Below are positions 40,688 through 50,561 of a DNA stretch of 64,000 bases, piece after piece. This DNA is from Candidatus Magnetocorallium paracelense (GTDB lineage Bacteria > Nitrospirota > Thermodesulfovibrionia > Thermodesulfovibrionales > Magnetobacteriaceae). Position 1 is the stretch's first letter; each line of letters opens with the position of its first letter. The notes beneath the pieces were generated by a model, which had not been told where the DNA came from, searched no databases, and was given only the letters and a program-made list of their open reading frames with translations. The stretch is taken from NCBI GenBank assembly GCA_029001845.1, contig JAREWP010000075.1, forward strand, positions 62,001 through 126,000. The letters are read 5' to 3'. The translations under genes were made by a program, and so were the position numbers.

Positions 40688-43126
40688 TTACCTCCCGGAT
40701 TCCTTCATCAATAGGGCAGCCCTTTCAGCGGTTTTCGCGGCTTTTTCAAAGAGACCTGCTGCCTCGTAAGCAACTGCAAGGGTGTCCAGCATGGCCGGTT
40801 GTTTAAAATCGGTTAGTTTGCAGGCCCTTTCAGCGAATAGGACAGCTTCTTCAATGTATTTGATTTGGTTGTTTTTGCTGGTTGCAAGTATCCATGCAAG
40901 ATTATCCAGTATTTCCGGCAAGTCAGGTTCCAGCTTCAATGCCGCTCGATATTCCTTTATGGCGGCGTCATAGTCGCCCTTTAATTCCAAAGCCAACCCC
41001 TTGTTGCGACGTGCGCCGAAATCGCCGGGGTTAATATCTATAACCCTGGAGAAATAGAAGACAGCTTCTTCGTTCCTGTTCATGCCGGCAAGTGTGATAC
41101 CCAGGTTGTTTAAAGCTCCTGTATAATCGGGTCTGATATTTACAGCCCTGCTAAAATGCATAAGCGCTTTTTTGTGCATTCCCAGTTTACTGTACAGAGC
41201 GCCGCTGTTATTATGGGCCTCTGCATTTTTCGGATTAATATCCAAAGCCTTGCCATAGTGGTTCACAGCGTCGTCGAAATTGCCCTGTTTTTCCATAAGA
41301 GCGCCTAGATTTATATGAGCGGCTTCGCTTCCGGGGTCGATCGTTAATGCCTCTTTATAACGTAAAACCGCTTCATCGGGTTTACCCAGCATTTCAAGGA
41401 CGATCCCAAGGTTTATACAGGACTCTAAATGTTCCGGATTTAGTTCCAGGGCGCGAGTGTAAAAAATCGCTGCTCCTTTGTAATGCTGTTTTGCACCCAT
41501 TGCAGCACCCAGGTAAAAGTATACTTCAGGATCATCGGGGGCTTCTTTCCTTGCATGTTCAAAATATTCTATGGCCTCATCGATTTTTCCTGTTTTAAAA
41601 AGAGTTATTCCCATATTTAAACGAGATTCCCTGAAGTGAGGATTAAAGTGCAGCGCCTTTAGGAAAAACCCGACGGCTTTGTCGAACTTTTCCAGTTTGG
41701 AATAGGCAAGTCCCAGATTGTTCAGGGTGTCCGGGTTTTGGGGATTAAACTCCAGAGCCCTCTGGAAATAGACTATACTTTCCGTGATTTTGTCTTGAGC
41801 CATCAGGCCGGATCCTACATTATTAAGAGCTATAAAATTGTTCCTTGTTACTTTCCCTGTATGTTCGAAAATCGTTATGGTATCCTTCCATTTACCTGTC
41901 TGATTCCATGAAAGTATTGCAGAAAGAGAGAGAATCAAGCCTGCCAAAACAATAGAAATTATTGCCCCAAAGCGATTCCGTGATAACAGATCGTATGCTC
42001 CCCAGGAGATTATTATAAAAAGTCCGATTAAGGGGATATAGGTATAGTGATCCGCCATGGAGTGAATACTGATTTGTATCAAACCGATAACCGGAACAAG
42101 GGTCCCTGCATACCAGAGCCATCCCACGGCAAGGTAGGGCTTCTCTCTTAATTTCCAAAGTATGAAACCGGTTATGACAATAAAAAGCACAATCGAGCCG
42201 GCGTAGCTCTGCCATGGCAGTGAAAGGCGGGGGTGAGGGTAAAGGACGCCCAGGTTTACAGGCCAAAACATCTTTATAATATAACCTGTATATGAGACCG
42301 GTGCATTTAATAACCGTGTAGTCAAAGGCAGGCTATCAAATGAAGCGACTGCTCCTCCTCCCTTTTGCGCAATAAAAGCCGTGATGGCGAAAAGGCCCGC
42401 CAATATAAAGAATGGAATCTTTTCTTTAAACAACGAAAAAGAAACAGGATCCGTAAAAATATTTTTCAACGAAGGATAATAATCTGCAAAATCGTCCGCC
42501 CTCTCTTTCGTTTCGTTAAATCTCTTTAAAGGCCAGTAATCCAGCAGGAGCAAGGCAAAAGGCAAGGTTATAAGCATAGGTTTGGCGCTTAAACCAAGAA
42601 TAAAAACAGAGAGTGACATGATATATCTAAACCGGCCGGGCTTCTTTGTATAATAGAAATATAACAACATGGTCAGTACCCAGAAAAAAGTGCTTAACAG
42701 ATCTTTTCGCTGTGCAACCCATACTACCGGTTCAACATGGAGGGGGTGAATTGCGAACAATGCAGCCGTAAAGGCGCTGCGCCACAGAGTATTCGTAAAT
42801 GCGGAAAGAGTCCAAAACAAAAGGACTGTATTGGATATATGAATAATCAGGTTGGTTATGTGGTGGCCCGCCGGGTTCAGTCCGTAGAGTTGACAATCCA
42901 ACATATGAGAGAGCCATGTCAGAGGATGCCAAAAATTGGCGTATCCCGTTGTAAAGGCCCAGGTCACACTGCGTAACGATATCCCTTGCCTTACATTGAG
43001 ATTATCGGTGACATAAATATTATCGTCATAATTAATAAAGTCATTGTACTGAACCCGCCAAAATACAAGTAATGTAATAAGGATAAGTAAGAGGCCGATT
43101 ATAAGGGTATTCTGTCTGTTTATCAT
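40688..43126 (-). CDS. TMTC-like membrane glycosyltransferase with C-terminal TPR array
   Basis: 812 residues: about ten membrane helices in the first about 420 residues, with the GT-C-like NYDDNIYVTDN loop and HPLTWLSHMLDCQLYGLNPAGHH near the N terminus and HPLHVEPVVWVAQRKDLLS further on. A TPR array of about ten repeats follows (residues about 430-790), with LNNLGLAYSKLEKFDKA, NPHFRESRLNMG and similar 34-residue units. This is the layout of TMTC/DUF1736 proteins, O-mannosyltransferases in animals. In bacteria the role is unknown. A paralogue is at 60243. The gene lies 190 bp downstream of the PWD gene in the same direction. Confidence 0.85.
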   Translation of the reverse strand: MINRQNTLIIGLLLILITLLVFWRVQYNDFINYDDNIYVTDNLNVRQGISLRSVTWAFTTGYANFWHPLTWLSHMLDCQLYGLNPAGHHITNLIIHISNTVLLFWTLSAFTNTLWRSAFTAALFAIHPLHVEPVVWVAQRKDLLSTFFWVLTMLLYFYYTKKPGRFRYIMSLSVFILGLSAKPMLITLPFALLLLDYWPLKRFNETKERADDFADYYPSLKNIFTDPVSFSLFKEKIPFFILAGLFAITAFIAQKGGGAVASFDSLPLTTRLLNAPVSYTGYIIKMFWPVNLGVLYPHPRLSLPWQSYAGSIVLFIVITGFILWKLREKPYLAVGWLWYAGTLVPVIGLIQISIHSMADHYTYIPLIGLFIIISWGAYDLLSRNRFGAIISIVLAGLILSLSAILSWNQTGKWKDTITIFEHTGKVTRNNFIALNNVGSGLMAQDKITESIVYFQRALEFNPQNPDTLNNLGLAYSKLEKFDKAVGFFLKALHFNPHFRESRLNMGITLFKTGKIDEAIEYFEHARKEAPDDPEVYFYLGAAMGAKQHYKGAAIFYTRALELNPEHLESCINLGIVLEMLGKPDEAVLRYKEALTIDPGSEAAHINLGALMEKQGNFDDAVNHYGKALDINPKNAEAHNNSGALYSKLGMHKKALMHFSRAVNIRPDYTGALNNLGITLAGMNRNEEAVFYFSRVIDINPGDFGARRNKGLALELKGDYDAAIKEYRAALKLEPDLPEILDNLAWILATSKNNQIKYIEEAVLFAERACKLTDFKQPAMLDTLAVAYEAAGLFEKAAKTAERAALLMKESGR

Positions 43127-43315
43127 TTTAAAAGCTTTTTCGTTTAAGTAAATGCGGAATAATCAGTATGCAGAGTCCGACAGAAGGGAGTGAGCGGTTT
43201 CATTAATTGTGCTTAATTAACTAAAAGAAAAACCTGCCTCGTTATAATACGTTGAGATATCTGGAAGATGAATTTTTCAACGTATACAACTAAGGCAAGG
43301 TTCGATATATCCCGC

Positions 43316-46300
43316 TTAAAGCCCCTGCTGAGGTCTGGACTGGAGAAGGTAGATATCGTCTCCTGCGATTGCGCCTTCGATATCCTGGGGAGAGCCGAAA
43401 AAGACTTCCACCTCTTTTCCGATAGCCGCCAGAGAGGCCCCTGTCCTGTTGCGGGATTCTGCGTCTACAGAGAGCGGGATATTTGAGTAGTCCGTTCTTT
43501 TATAAAGCAGCCCCCCTTTGTCAGAGGGTAAAATAGAATAGGAGTAGTTGGCAAAGGAGTGCATTGTCGTCTTTCCCGTTGATTTCAGGCATATCATTCT
43601 GTATGGTACACCCTTCGCCGAAGCAGAGGCCAGAGTCTCCCCAAGTCCGGGAGCAAGCTCTATAAAAATTTCGTCGTTGTTTTTGGTTAGGGGATTCACT
43701 GTATGCATAATAAAAGAGATATCGGGGATCACCATCCTTTGAATAAGAATCGCCATATGAGCTCTGCGATGATCTATTCCTGCTTCTCTTCTGCTGATTA
43801 CGGCCCGTCTTGTCCAAAGCGAGGCCCATACCTTGAGAATCGCCTCCTTTACCTCAGAGGGAGGGACATTGGCTATAGAATCATAGAGTCCTGCACCGGA
43901 AATATCCTCCAGGTCTTCACAATTGGAGCTGGAACGAACCATCAGCCTCTCGTTTTGGGAAAACATATCATTAATTCCTGAAATAATTTCATTATCAACA
44001 GGTAATTTTTCAATAGTCTTCTGAAGTTCGGAGATTACATTATCCAAATTGTCGCCATTTGAATTATCAACATTGGACAGTAACTTACTATATTCCTCAT
44101 TAATGACAGGTGATGAGGAGAGAGCCTCTTCCAATACGCCAAATGGAATCGTAAGAGAAGAAGGGGTCTTAAAGCCCGTTGAAGAGGATTTGGACAGCTC
44201 CTCGAGCTTCCTTGCCCCACAGGCCTTTCCGCCGCCTCCCTCTATATCCGTTTCAGCAAGTGTATACAGCCTCTTTGAAGGTGTCAGCGAAATTTCTGGA
44301 ACAATCGATGAATAGGATTTTGAGGAGATATAGGAAATATTTTTGGTATCGTTATTGTCTTTATGGTCGTCTGCCGGAGCGGATAACTTAATACTTGCGG
44401 AATCGGGTCTAACATCGAGAATCACATTTTTGCCGACAAACTCTTTAAGGCCATCGAAGTTTTCTCTATCTTCACAGACAACAAAGACAGCGCCTTCCTG
44501 CCTCGCTCTTACAGCGAGATGAGAGAGGTGCGGTATCTCATGGCCTAAGATAATCCCTGCAGTACCTCGCTTTATCTCCTCGTCGCCATCTGCAAACCTT
44601 AGAAGTAAAACAGTCCTTTCGTCAAAAGAACCTTTAATGTCTCTCAGCTTTTCGGCGAATACCAGGCGGCCCTGCGTCTTTCCCGTTACAATAGCATCCC
44701 AGGGAGGGAGCCCGGCTGCATCTCTTATACTCTTAAGCAGATGTGAAATGAGCCTGGACATCTGGAATACAAGGTTTCCCCGAATATCGCCTTCGCAATA
44801 TACATCTACTGCGTGACCGGGGACACTTAAAGATTTTCCCAGGCGCTGAGCTTTTTCAAGAAAAAGATTCAGAATATTGTTGCTGTAGTCGTCGGCAATG
44901 CGTTTACAACGTTCCACACCGGCCTTAATACGCAGCAGATCATCATGAGTTTCATGGTTAAACGATGACATCCAACGATTAAGTTCCGATTGCGTAACAA
45001 CGCTTTCTTCACGAAAAATACAAGACAGTTCGAGATTCTTCAGGGATAAAGACAGCATTTTAAGAGAATACAACCAGTATGGAGGACTTTTCGGAGTAAC
45101 TCTGCCCTTTTCCAGCTCATTGATAAAACGGCTCAAAGTAACGAATGCGAAATCTTCAAGACCGATATCGGCGGTTATTATTTTTTGCGCTTCTGCGCTT
45201 GCTCTTCCTTCGGTCTCCGATACAAAGGCGGTTCTAACATCCGTTAATATTTCGATCGCTTTTACGAGATCATCGATTTGAGCATCTTTTTTCCCTGTCC
45301 CTAACTTCGACTTAACGGTAAGGAATTCACTGATCTTTTCAGATTCTTTCACTCCTCCTTTGTCTGTCAGCGATTTAAGAATCTCCTCGCTTGAACCGGC
45401 ATTAAAAAACTCCTTTAACTCCCTGTGAAATATCTTAAACTGTTCCACAAAGGTCGATGAATAGTCAGCTCCCGGAGATGTTATACGTTTCAGAATCGTC
45501 TTGGAAGTAATCAGATCCTCAGGCCCTGCGCACCTGTGGAGTTTGTTTTGCAGGGTGTGTTTTATTTCGTTTTTCAAATCCTTGGGAATATCGTTTCTGT
45601 GGGCAATATCTCTGATCCTTGTCAAGGGTTCGGCTCTGGTGTAAGCGCTGTCATATGAGGGAAGCAGGGGATATATTTTTCTGATTATATAGGCGTTGTC
45701 CTCTGTGGTGAGCTCGATTAATCTGCCGTGAATCTCCTGAGACATCCTGGCGTGATGGCATGGTCTGAAATGCCTTCCGTCTTCGGTACAGGGTATTTCC
45801 CCTGTATTGAGAAAACGAAGATAAATGGATATATAGATCAATTGTTCCTTATCAGGGACAAAGCTGTCGTCTCCAAAGAGAGCATTGATCCAGTTCAACT
45901 TCTCTCTCCAACTCCTGTAGTGTCCGTCAGCCTCGGATATGGTGTCTACAAAGTCGTCTCCCTTTTTCGGAACAGGCATCTTACCATCGTATCTGACCGT
46001 TTTCCTTTTCGGTTTTGGAGGCGTCTGATCCTCTTTTTTGGCTTTGTCCCTTATCTCAATTTTCGAAGTTTTGCTCATATTTGGAGAATCGGCATGATGA
46101 GGCTCTCTTTTCTTTTCTTTAAGGGGCTTCTCTTTTACAAAGTGCTTAAGGCCCTTGTGATCGAACATTTTGTAAAGCCTCTCCCTGGCCTGATTCAACA
46201 GAGAAGGAGGGTCCGGCCACTGCTCCATTATTATGGCTCCTTCAAATTTTCTTTTCTTCAGCAGTTTAATAAAGCCGTATATACCGGCGTCGTTTTCCCG

Positions 46301-46960
46301 AGAGGGCCCGGTAAAAATCGTCAGGTGGCTGTCGTGATCGCCGTAGTTTTCATGGAGATGGATATGAATTACAGGAACGCCGGAATCCAGGCGTTTAATA
46401 AAACCGAGATAATCGTTTTTACTGGAATCGCAGAGATTAGCATGACCCAGATCAAGGCACATACCGACATGACTGACAGAAGCGTTGTTCATTGATCTTA
46501 TCATAGCGAAAAGTGCGTTAAAATCTTCGGGAGAGGTAATAGGGGTATTTTCGATAGAAAGCCGAATCCCGGCCTTGGCAGTTTTATCAATCAGGGGTTC
46601 GATGCTTCTTGCATAGGCTTCGATTCCCTCTTCCAAATGGAAATGTATATTTAGAAGAGTTGCGCCTATATCTTCTGCAAATTCGATCTGCCTGTCAAGA
46701 ACGCTCTCCGATTCCGGATTGAGAGGGTTGGCCTGCCACGGTGCATGCACAGTTAAACCCATATCGGCGGCAATGGATTTTTCTTTTATAATTACTCTTG
46801 TCTCGCTGTCAATATCGCTCTCTTCCCAGCCGGCGCCTGAGTCATGTTTGTCTGGAAACCACTCAAAGGCGTCAAATCCGTTGGATATGGCGTAATCGAA
46901 AGGTTCGAGAATCGACGGCGCCGAAAATGCGGTTTGGTTGCCTGTTCTTATAATCTTCAT
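43316..46960 (-). CDS. Phosphoglucan, water dikinase (PWD/GWD3)-like protein fused to an N-terminal xylose-isomerase-like TIM barrel
   Basis: 1214 residues. About 1-275 form a sugar isomerase-type TIM barrel with likely metal ligands in VHAPW, NIHFH, SIENTP, CLDLGHAN, HIHLHEN and MEQWPDP. A charged linker (about 280-340) follows. From about 350 the text tracks plant phosphoglucan, water dikinase, e.g. PLTRIRDIAHRNDIP, KNEIKHTLQNKLHR and AGPEDLI. The phosphohistidine motif is IPHLSHLAVRARQ (His814). The ATP-binding domain has MVRSSSNCEDL and PQDIEGA. PWD transfers beta-phosphate of ATP to C3 of prephosphorylated glucan. The starch-binding CBM20 of plant PWD is replaced by the barrel. The start codon touches the GWD stop (TAAATG), so translation is coupled. 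Confidence 0.86.
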   Translation of the reverse strand: MKIIRTGNQTAFSAPSILEPFDYAISNGFDAFEWFPDKHDSGAGWEESDIDSETRVIIKEKSIAADMGLTVHAPWQANPLNPESESVLDRQIEFAEDIGATLLNIHFHLEEGIEAYARSIEPLIDKTAKAGIRLSIENTPITSPEDFNALFAMIRSMNNASVSHVGMCLDLGHANLCDSSKNDYLGFIKRLDSGVPVIHIHLHENYGDHDSHLTIFTGPSRENDAGIYGFIKLLKKRKFEGAIIMEQWPDPPSLLNQARERLYKMFDHKGLKHFVKEKPLKEKKREPHHADSPNMSKTSKIEIRDKAKKEDQTPPKPKRKTVRYDGKMPVPKKGDDFVDTISEADGHYRSWREKLNWINALFGDDSFVPDKEQLIYISIYLRFLNTGEIPCTEDGRHFRPCHHARMSQEIHGRLIELTTEDNAYIIRKIYPLLPSYDSAYTRAEPLTRIRDIAHRNDIPKDLKNEIKHTLQNKLHRCAGPEDLITSKTILKRITSPGADYSSTFVEQFKIFHRELKEFFNAGSSEEILKSLTDKGGVKESEKISEFLTVKSKLGTGKKDAQIDDLVKAIEILTDVRTAFVSETEGRASAEAQKIITADIGLEDFAFVTLSRFINELEKGRVTPKSPPYWLYSLKMLSLSLKNLELSCIFREESVVTQSELNRWMSSFNHETHDDLLRIKAGVERCKRIADDYSNNILNLFLEKAQRLGKSLSVPGHAVDVYCEGDIRGNLVFQMSRLISHLLKSIRDAAGLPPWDAIVTGKTQGRLVFAEKLRDIKGSFDERTVLLLRFADGDEEIKRGTAGIILGHEIPHLSHLAVRARQEGAVFVVCEDRENFDGLKEFVGKNVILDVRPDSASIKLSAPADDHKDNNDTKNISYISSKSYSSIVPEISLTPSKRLYTLAETDIEGGGGKACGARKLEELSKSSSTGFKTPSSLTIPFGVLEEALSSSPVINEEYSKLLSNVDNSNGDNLDNVISELQKTIEKLPVDNEIISGINDMFSQNERLMVRSSSNCEDLEDISGAGLYDSIANVPPSEVKEAILKVWASLWTRRAVISRREAGIDHRRAHMAILIQRMVIPDISFIMHTVNPLTKNNDEIFIELAPGLGETLASASAKGVPYRMICLKSTGKTTMHSFANYSYSILPSDKGGLLYKRTDYSNIPLSVDAESRNRTGASLAAIGKEVEVFFGSPQDIEGAIAGDDIYLLQSRPQQGL

Positions 46961-49900
46961 TTAGACACCCACCTGCGGACGGGTCTGCACGACATAGAAC
47001 TTACCCTTTGAATAGACGCCTTCTATGTCCTGAGGACAACCAAGGAGCCCTTCGATTTCCGCGCCTATCCTTGTTATGTTTATGAGAAAATCGTTTTTAA
47101 AGATTTCATTCCATAACAGAGGCTCTTCCGTATAATCCAGCGGTTTCTCAACCGGGGGATCGGCCATAATACTGTCATAAAGACCGGCCCCGGCATACCC
47201 GGAAAGGTCTTCGCCGTTGGAATCGGATCGAAATATCAGCCCCCCTCCAAAAAGGCCGATGCTCTTATTGGGAAAGGCCAGGAGTTTTGGTTTGGGCTTG
47301 TCCTTTTTCGATACAAACCCGAGAGCCCGTCCCGGAAAATTCGCCACAAGAGCCTCGCCGAGACCGAGAACCACTTCTGCAAAGAGTTCGTTTTTGTTAC
47401 CTGAAACAGGATTTGCCGTGTGTATGACAAAGGCGTACTCTGCTTCCACGACTTCCTGAATCAACACTGCCATAAACAGATTGTCATGGGAAATCTCCAT
47501 CGCCTTTCTGCTTAAATAGGCCCCTTCGTTCCACTTTGACGCCCAAACGCTTTTTATGCACATCCATGCTTTATCCCAATCCTCTATGGGTTTCAATCTA
47601 CTCTCCTTTATTGCGGAATTCAAGGTGTCCGTTAATTCGTTGTTGTGATGCAGGGACTTCACACACTCTCTCATTTGGGAAAGTATTTCGCGTGGACTGT
47701 TATCGAGTTCTTCAAATAATCGATAATAGTTTTCTCTGATATCAAGATTTTGTTCCTCTTCAAGGACCTTTTCAAATACACCGAAGGGGAGAGCCGCAGA
47801 AGCCGGCAGATTAATCCATTCAGGGAGTTTCCCGTATAGTTTTACGAGATTGAGAGATTTACCGCCTACAACATCTTCTTTAAAAGAACCTGAAGAGAGT
47901 GCATACCCTTTAAATTCTCTTGGAATGGTCTCCTCTTTAACGGTTGCCGTTATGACAGGCTTTTCTGTCACCTCTGCCTCACCCTCTTTAAATACCACTT
48001 CGCCGGCTGCATTTACCGAAAAATTCATCACTTCACCTTCAAAGGACTTTAGTTTATCGATAATATCCGCATCGTAACAGGTGGCGAAAAGCAGCCCCAT
48101 GTTTCTCGCACGTACAGAGACATGGGAGACAATATCCGTAACATCAGGCGTAATAACAGTTGTCACAGCGGCAGGAACATCTTCATCGCCGGCTACTTTA
48201 TCTGCAATAATTACCTTCGATTCTTCATAGACCTTTCCCTGAATCGATTTTAAGGCTTCTACGACCTCTACTCTTCCGGATCCTCTGCCGGAGCTTATTA
48301 CCTGCCAATTACCAAGGTCCGCAGTTTTGCGAAGAATCGGATCCAGTCTGAACAGGAGCATGGAGAGAACGAAAGAGAGACGCCCTCTTACAACTTCTTC
48401 GGTGAAGAGTTCGATGGTCCATGCGTCGGCCTCAAAGGCCTTTCCCAAGGACTCGGCCTTTGACTGAAACAAATTGTAAAATCTGTCGATATTTTCACCC
48501 AATGTCCGTCTCAGACGATCCAATACAGACTTTACGTGCAGGGACCACTCCTTTTTAAAGCGAGACATATCCTTTAATCGTTCCCACTGTTTAAAACAGT
48601 CTGTCAGTTCTTTGTTGTCATGATCGAAACTGAGATTCTCGACAACGAGACAGATTAGTTCGACAAGTTGATTTCCGCTTAGTTTTTCATGAATATTTCG
48701 CTCCACGACAATTCGGAAAAACTCTTCCAGCGCTAAATCGAGAAAAAGAATATCCCGTACTTTTCCGGCGTCTCTGTCGGAATTCAATATCTTATTGAGC
48801 CTTCGGCGCGCTTCCGTAATCTTGACAACAAGATTGACGATCAATCTTTTGCTGTCCTTTCTGCGTTTCCAGATATAATCGAGAACTTCTGATGTTTCTT
48901 TATCGAGAAATCTGGCGGCTGTTTTTAAAGTGTTTTCCAGATCAGTGCTGGAATGAACGCCATTTAGTATTCTCAGGTAGTTTTCAAAATCATGGATCAG
49001 CCCGTCCTTTATATGGGGAACGAATTCGGGATCTGTGACGATGGGGCGATCGAAGCTTTCAAGTCTCTTTTTAGTGACACCGGCCTCTTCACAGGTCTTA
49101 TAAAAGACCTTCAGATTACCGTTGCTTCGTAAAAAGGCGAGATAGGCTTCGCAGATAACGATATCGTCAGGTGTCGTATTGTTGTGGAGCTTTTGATGCC
49201 ACTCTTCCATAAAGTGTCCGGCCACCTCTTTGATTTTGTGTCTGTGCATAATATTGAGGATTTCGTCGCGCACTTTCTGCCCTTCGCCCCCTCTTCCGAG
49301 TGTTGTATATATGAGGCGTATCAATTCGCGACTGGAAGGTTCGCTTGTAAATATCTCGGAGAGCCTGAGAGTAAGTCTGTCCTGTGCATGACTCAGCTCC
49401 CTGGGTTTGGTGTTGTATCTTCTCTGCCAGTCCAGTTGTCTTATTGCGGAAAAACGAAGCCATACGTAGATAAGGGCAAGGCCGTCCATGTCACGTCTGA
49501 CATTGTAGACCAGGTCATGGCAGAGGTTGAATCTGTGCATCAATGTCCAGGAATTTTTGGTCATTTCAGCCTGAACGACCTCTCTTGATATATTATTGAG
49601 AATATTGGAATCAAAGGATATTTCGCTTTGTCCTTCTCCTGAAAGTTCTATATAAAAATCTCCCCCCCGGTTTTTTAACCATCTCCCTGTTTCCGGCTGG
49701 AAGAGGACAAATTTAATTCCCCGCAGTTCCTCGTCTTTTACTGTCTTCAGTGTAATCATTTTCAGTTCTTCCGCCTGTATAAAGGGACTCTGCGCAGCTT
49801 TGTCCTGAAATAATGCAGTGCCATGAGGAAACATCGATTCCGGAGGCGGAAGCCACTCACGAGAAGATTTTTTGCATATCCCCCAATGGAGCAGTAAATC

Positions 49901-50440
49901 GCCGGTTATATCGGTTGTCATGACAATCCCGGCTGTTTCCTCTCCATTTTCTATACCTATTGCAAGCCTGCCTTCGTTTCCTATGGCATATTCCTGAATA
50001 TAGGACGCCTCCATGATTTTATCTATCGGATCGGTGAGCGACAGCATGGGTTTTTCCGCAACAGGAAGGTCGATAGTATAATTCCTGCCCTGGTTGTTAT
50101 CCCATCTGTTTTCGTCAGGGAAAAAGAGAACAAAGGAGAGAGCGGAAAAACCACTCTCTTCATCTATGGAAATATCTGTTTTGTACTCTGACTGCGAGCT
50201 GACAAAGGGGGTCTGTACTGCATTTTTATCGAACTCTTTTGTTCCTTCGGGGCGGAAATCAGCCGGCGGGAGTATCCATTTGTTATTGCCCCTTTTGTTC
50301 AGCCCCCAGTGCAACAGGCAGTTGGCCGGTTTTTCAAGCTTCAGGGAGAGTTCGACCATGGATTCAACGTTCCGCTTCTCTACGGATAGTGTAAAACCCT
50401 TTCTCACGTTTATCTTCTCATAAATACTCATAATACACAC
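46961..50440 (-). CDS. Alpha-glucan, water dikinase (GWD)-like protein with two CBM45-type domains
   Basis: 1159 residues in the plant GWD order. Two CBM45-like starch-binding modules are at about 1-130 and 150-270 (LLHWGLNKRGNNKWILPP...AVQTPF, and LLHWGICKKSSREWLPPP...AAQSPF). A helical middle region has RRYNTKPRELSHAQDRLT and FMEEWHQKLHNNTTPDDIVICEAYL. The phosphohistidine domain carries IVSHVSVRARN with catalytic His773. The ATP-grasp-like domain has GGKSLNLVKL, FRSDSNGEDLSGYAGAGLYDS and PQDIEG. GWD phosphorylates C6 of glucosyl units in starch, opening it for degradation. It precedes PWD directly. The start could also be Met4. Such a pair is characteristic of starch-making eukaryotes. Confidence 0.9.
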   Translation of the reverse strand: MCIMSIYEKINVRKGFTLSVEKRNVESMVELSLKLEKPANCLLHWGLNKRGNNKWILPPADFRPEGTKEFDKNAVQTPFVSSQSEYKTDISIDEESGFSALSFVLFFPDENRWDNNQGRNYTIDLPVAEKPMLSLTDPIDKIMEASYIQEYAIGNEGRLAIGIENGEETAGIVMTTDITGDLLLHWGICKKSSREWLPPPESMFPHGTALFQDKAAQSPFIQAEELKMITLKTVKDEELRGIKFVLFQPETGRWLKNRGGDFYIELSGEGQSEISFDSNILNNISREVVQAEMTKNSWTLMHRFNLCHDLVYNVRRDMDGLALIYVWLRFSAIRQLDWQRRYNTKPRELSHAQDRLTLRLSEIFTSEPSSRELIRLIYTTLGRGGEGQKVRDEILNIMHRHKIKEVAGHFMEEWHQKLHNNTTPDDIVICEAYLAFLRSNGNLKVFYKTCEEAGVTKKRLESFDRPIVTDPEFVPHIKDGLIHDFENYLRILNGVHSSTDLENTLKTAARFLDKETSEVLDYIWKRRKDSKRLIVNLVVKITEARRRLNKILNSDRDAGKVRDILFLDLALEEFFRIVVERNIHEKLSGNQLVELICLVVENLSFDHDNKELTDCFKQWERLKDMSRFKKEWSLHVKSVLDRLRRTLGENIDRFYNLFQSKAESLGKAFEADAWTIELFTEEVVRGRLSFVLSMLLFRLDPILRKTADLGNWQVISSGRGSGRVEVVEALKSIQGKVYEESKVIIADKVAGDEDVPAAVTTVITPDVTDIVSHVSVRARNMGLLFATCYDADIIDKLKSFEGEVMNFSVNAAGEVVFKEGEAEVTEKPVITATVKEETIPREFKGYALSSGSFKEDVVGGKSLNLVKLYGKLPEWINLPASAALPFGVFEKVLEEEQNLDIRENYYRLFEELDNSPREILSQMRECVKSLHHNNELTDTLNSAIKESRLKPIEDWDKAWMCIKSVWASKWNEGAYLSRKAMEISHDNLFMAVLIQEVVEAEYAFVIHTANPVSGNKNELFAEVVLGLGEALVANFPGRALGFVSKKDKPKPKLLAFPNKSIGLFGGGLIFRSDSNGEDLSGYAGAGLYDSIMADPPVEKPLDYTEEPLLWNEIFKNDFLINITRIGAEIEGLLGCPQDIEGVYSKGKFYVVQTRPQVGV

Positions 50441-50561
50441 TTACCTCTTAGATGTTTGAAATTGTAGTTGGATTGTGAAAAAAACCCGGTGACAGGACTC
50501 GGATGCTGTTTGGATTCAGGTATGTTGTTAATTATATAAAAACGCTCTTTTTTTTATCAAA

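Noticed and set aside
45728-46495. 255-codon frame opposite the TIM barrel of the PWD-like gene
   Set aside because: Antisense shadow; the minus-strand frame carries metal-ligand motifs and continues for over 1200 codons.
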